64,000 nt of DNA from NCBI GenBank assembly GCA_043228905.1, contig JBHGNT010000005.1, positions 10,540,001 through 10,604,000 on the forward strand, written 5' to 3'. Origin of the DNA: Azolla caroliniana (Eukaryota; Polypodiophyta). The position numbers and the translations under genes are program-made. The notes beneath the pieces were generated by a model. It ran no database searches and had not been told where the DNA came from. It saw nothing but the letters and a program-made list of their open reading frames with translations. The stretch's first letter is position 1. Every line of letters begins with the position of its first letter. This document shows, piece after piece, positions 63,597 through 64,000 of the stretch.

Positions 63597-64000
63597 CTCA
63601 TGTCAAGAAGAGAACTTGTCTCTACAAGTGTAAAGATAAGCATCTTGCACGAGGAGAGAAGGAAGGACAAGGGTGTCCTATCCCAGTTAGATGCAAATGT
63701 GTTGCAACATTCACGAAGACAATGGAACAAACAAACAAGTCCACAAAGAAAGGACAAGTCCCATGCCAGATCCAAGTCCAAGGGTAAGCTTATATGCTTT
63801 TATTGTGGAAAACCTGAACACTTCTAGAAGGACTGCCGACACCTTAAGAAGGACAAAGGTGTCTCAAATGATGTCGAACCTAGAAAGATCCCTGATGAGA
63901 ATGGCACTTTAGCCGTGGCAACAAGCGAAGAGGAGCTCCTGTTCATTTCTGAACATGCCAGTGCAAACATTACAAATGAAGAGTGCACCTGGGTGATTGA
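63597..64000 (+). pseudogene. Copia gag end and protease start, cut by window edge
   Basis: The plus strand reads gag C-terminus (RRELVSTSVKISILHEERRK), basic linker, and zinc knuckle CFYCGKPEHF, where a TAG at 63825-63827 replaces the residue after F. KDCRHLKKDKG follows, then the acidic stretch before protease (ATSEEELLFISEHASANITN) and TWVI at the edge. The next codons would hold the protease aspartate. The TAG makes this copy non-functional. A minus-strand copia LTR cuts it on the left. Confidence 0.82.

Overview
This window is a gene-poor, deeply nested heap of transposable elements from a plant nuclear genome. The evidence is Ty1/copia elements primed from a methionine-tRNA-type site, Ty3/gypsy elements including a chromodomain family, LTRs with TATA boxes, spliced transposon genes, and one scrap of a plant-type HSP70 gene. 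I see no intact host gene, no structural RNA gene and no CRISPR array. The mix (a chromovirus, a large transposase with a 4-bp target site, gypsy elements with an extra 3' ORF) suggests, with low confidence, a seed-free land plant such as a moss, lycophyte or fern.

Layout. 1-895: 5' end of a minus-strand copia element. 896-2510: truncated copy of an unusual DNA transposon with a palindromic repeat array. 2514-5309: pieces of two gypsy elements. 5310-7547: dead copia pol split by an 848-bp solo LTR. 7548-11965: mosaic of LTRs, an antisense HSP70 fragment and an internally deleted copia. 11966-15289 and 20698-24710: gypsy elements inserted head-to-head into one another and then duplicated. 15290-20697: a young, nearly intact copia element inside the gypsy. 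24711-40027: a 15.3-kb TIR DNA transposon, carrying a nested copia (26031-31276) and a second solo LTR (36074-36822). 40028-43659: the rest of the host gypsy. 43660-52480: four copia remnants. 52481-60333: a gypsy element with unlike LTRs and an extra 3' ORF. 60334-64000: three more copia remnants.

The most unusual feature is the 24711-40027 transposon. Its ends are fixed by 24-bp terminal inverted repeats, a 4-bp ACTT duplication, and a paralogous empty site at about 13168-13178. It encodes a spliced minus-strand transposase-like protein with a helix-turn-helix, a cysteine-rich block, SDGASSQFK and HGKGEHDG motifs and a second cysteine-rich end. Convergent to it on the plus strand are ORFs including a degraded FCP1/NIF-like phosphatase domain. 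Long arrays built from the perfect palindrome TAGCTAATTAGCTA lie inside an intron of the transposase gene and upstream of a plus-strand exon, and single palindromes lie next to both TIRs. A second copy in inverse orientation occupies 896-2510.

Relative ages can be read from the nesting. The copia at 15290-20697 has almost identical LTRs and one nonsense codon. Most other elements carry several stops, frameshifts, deletions or lost catalytic residues.
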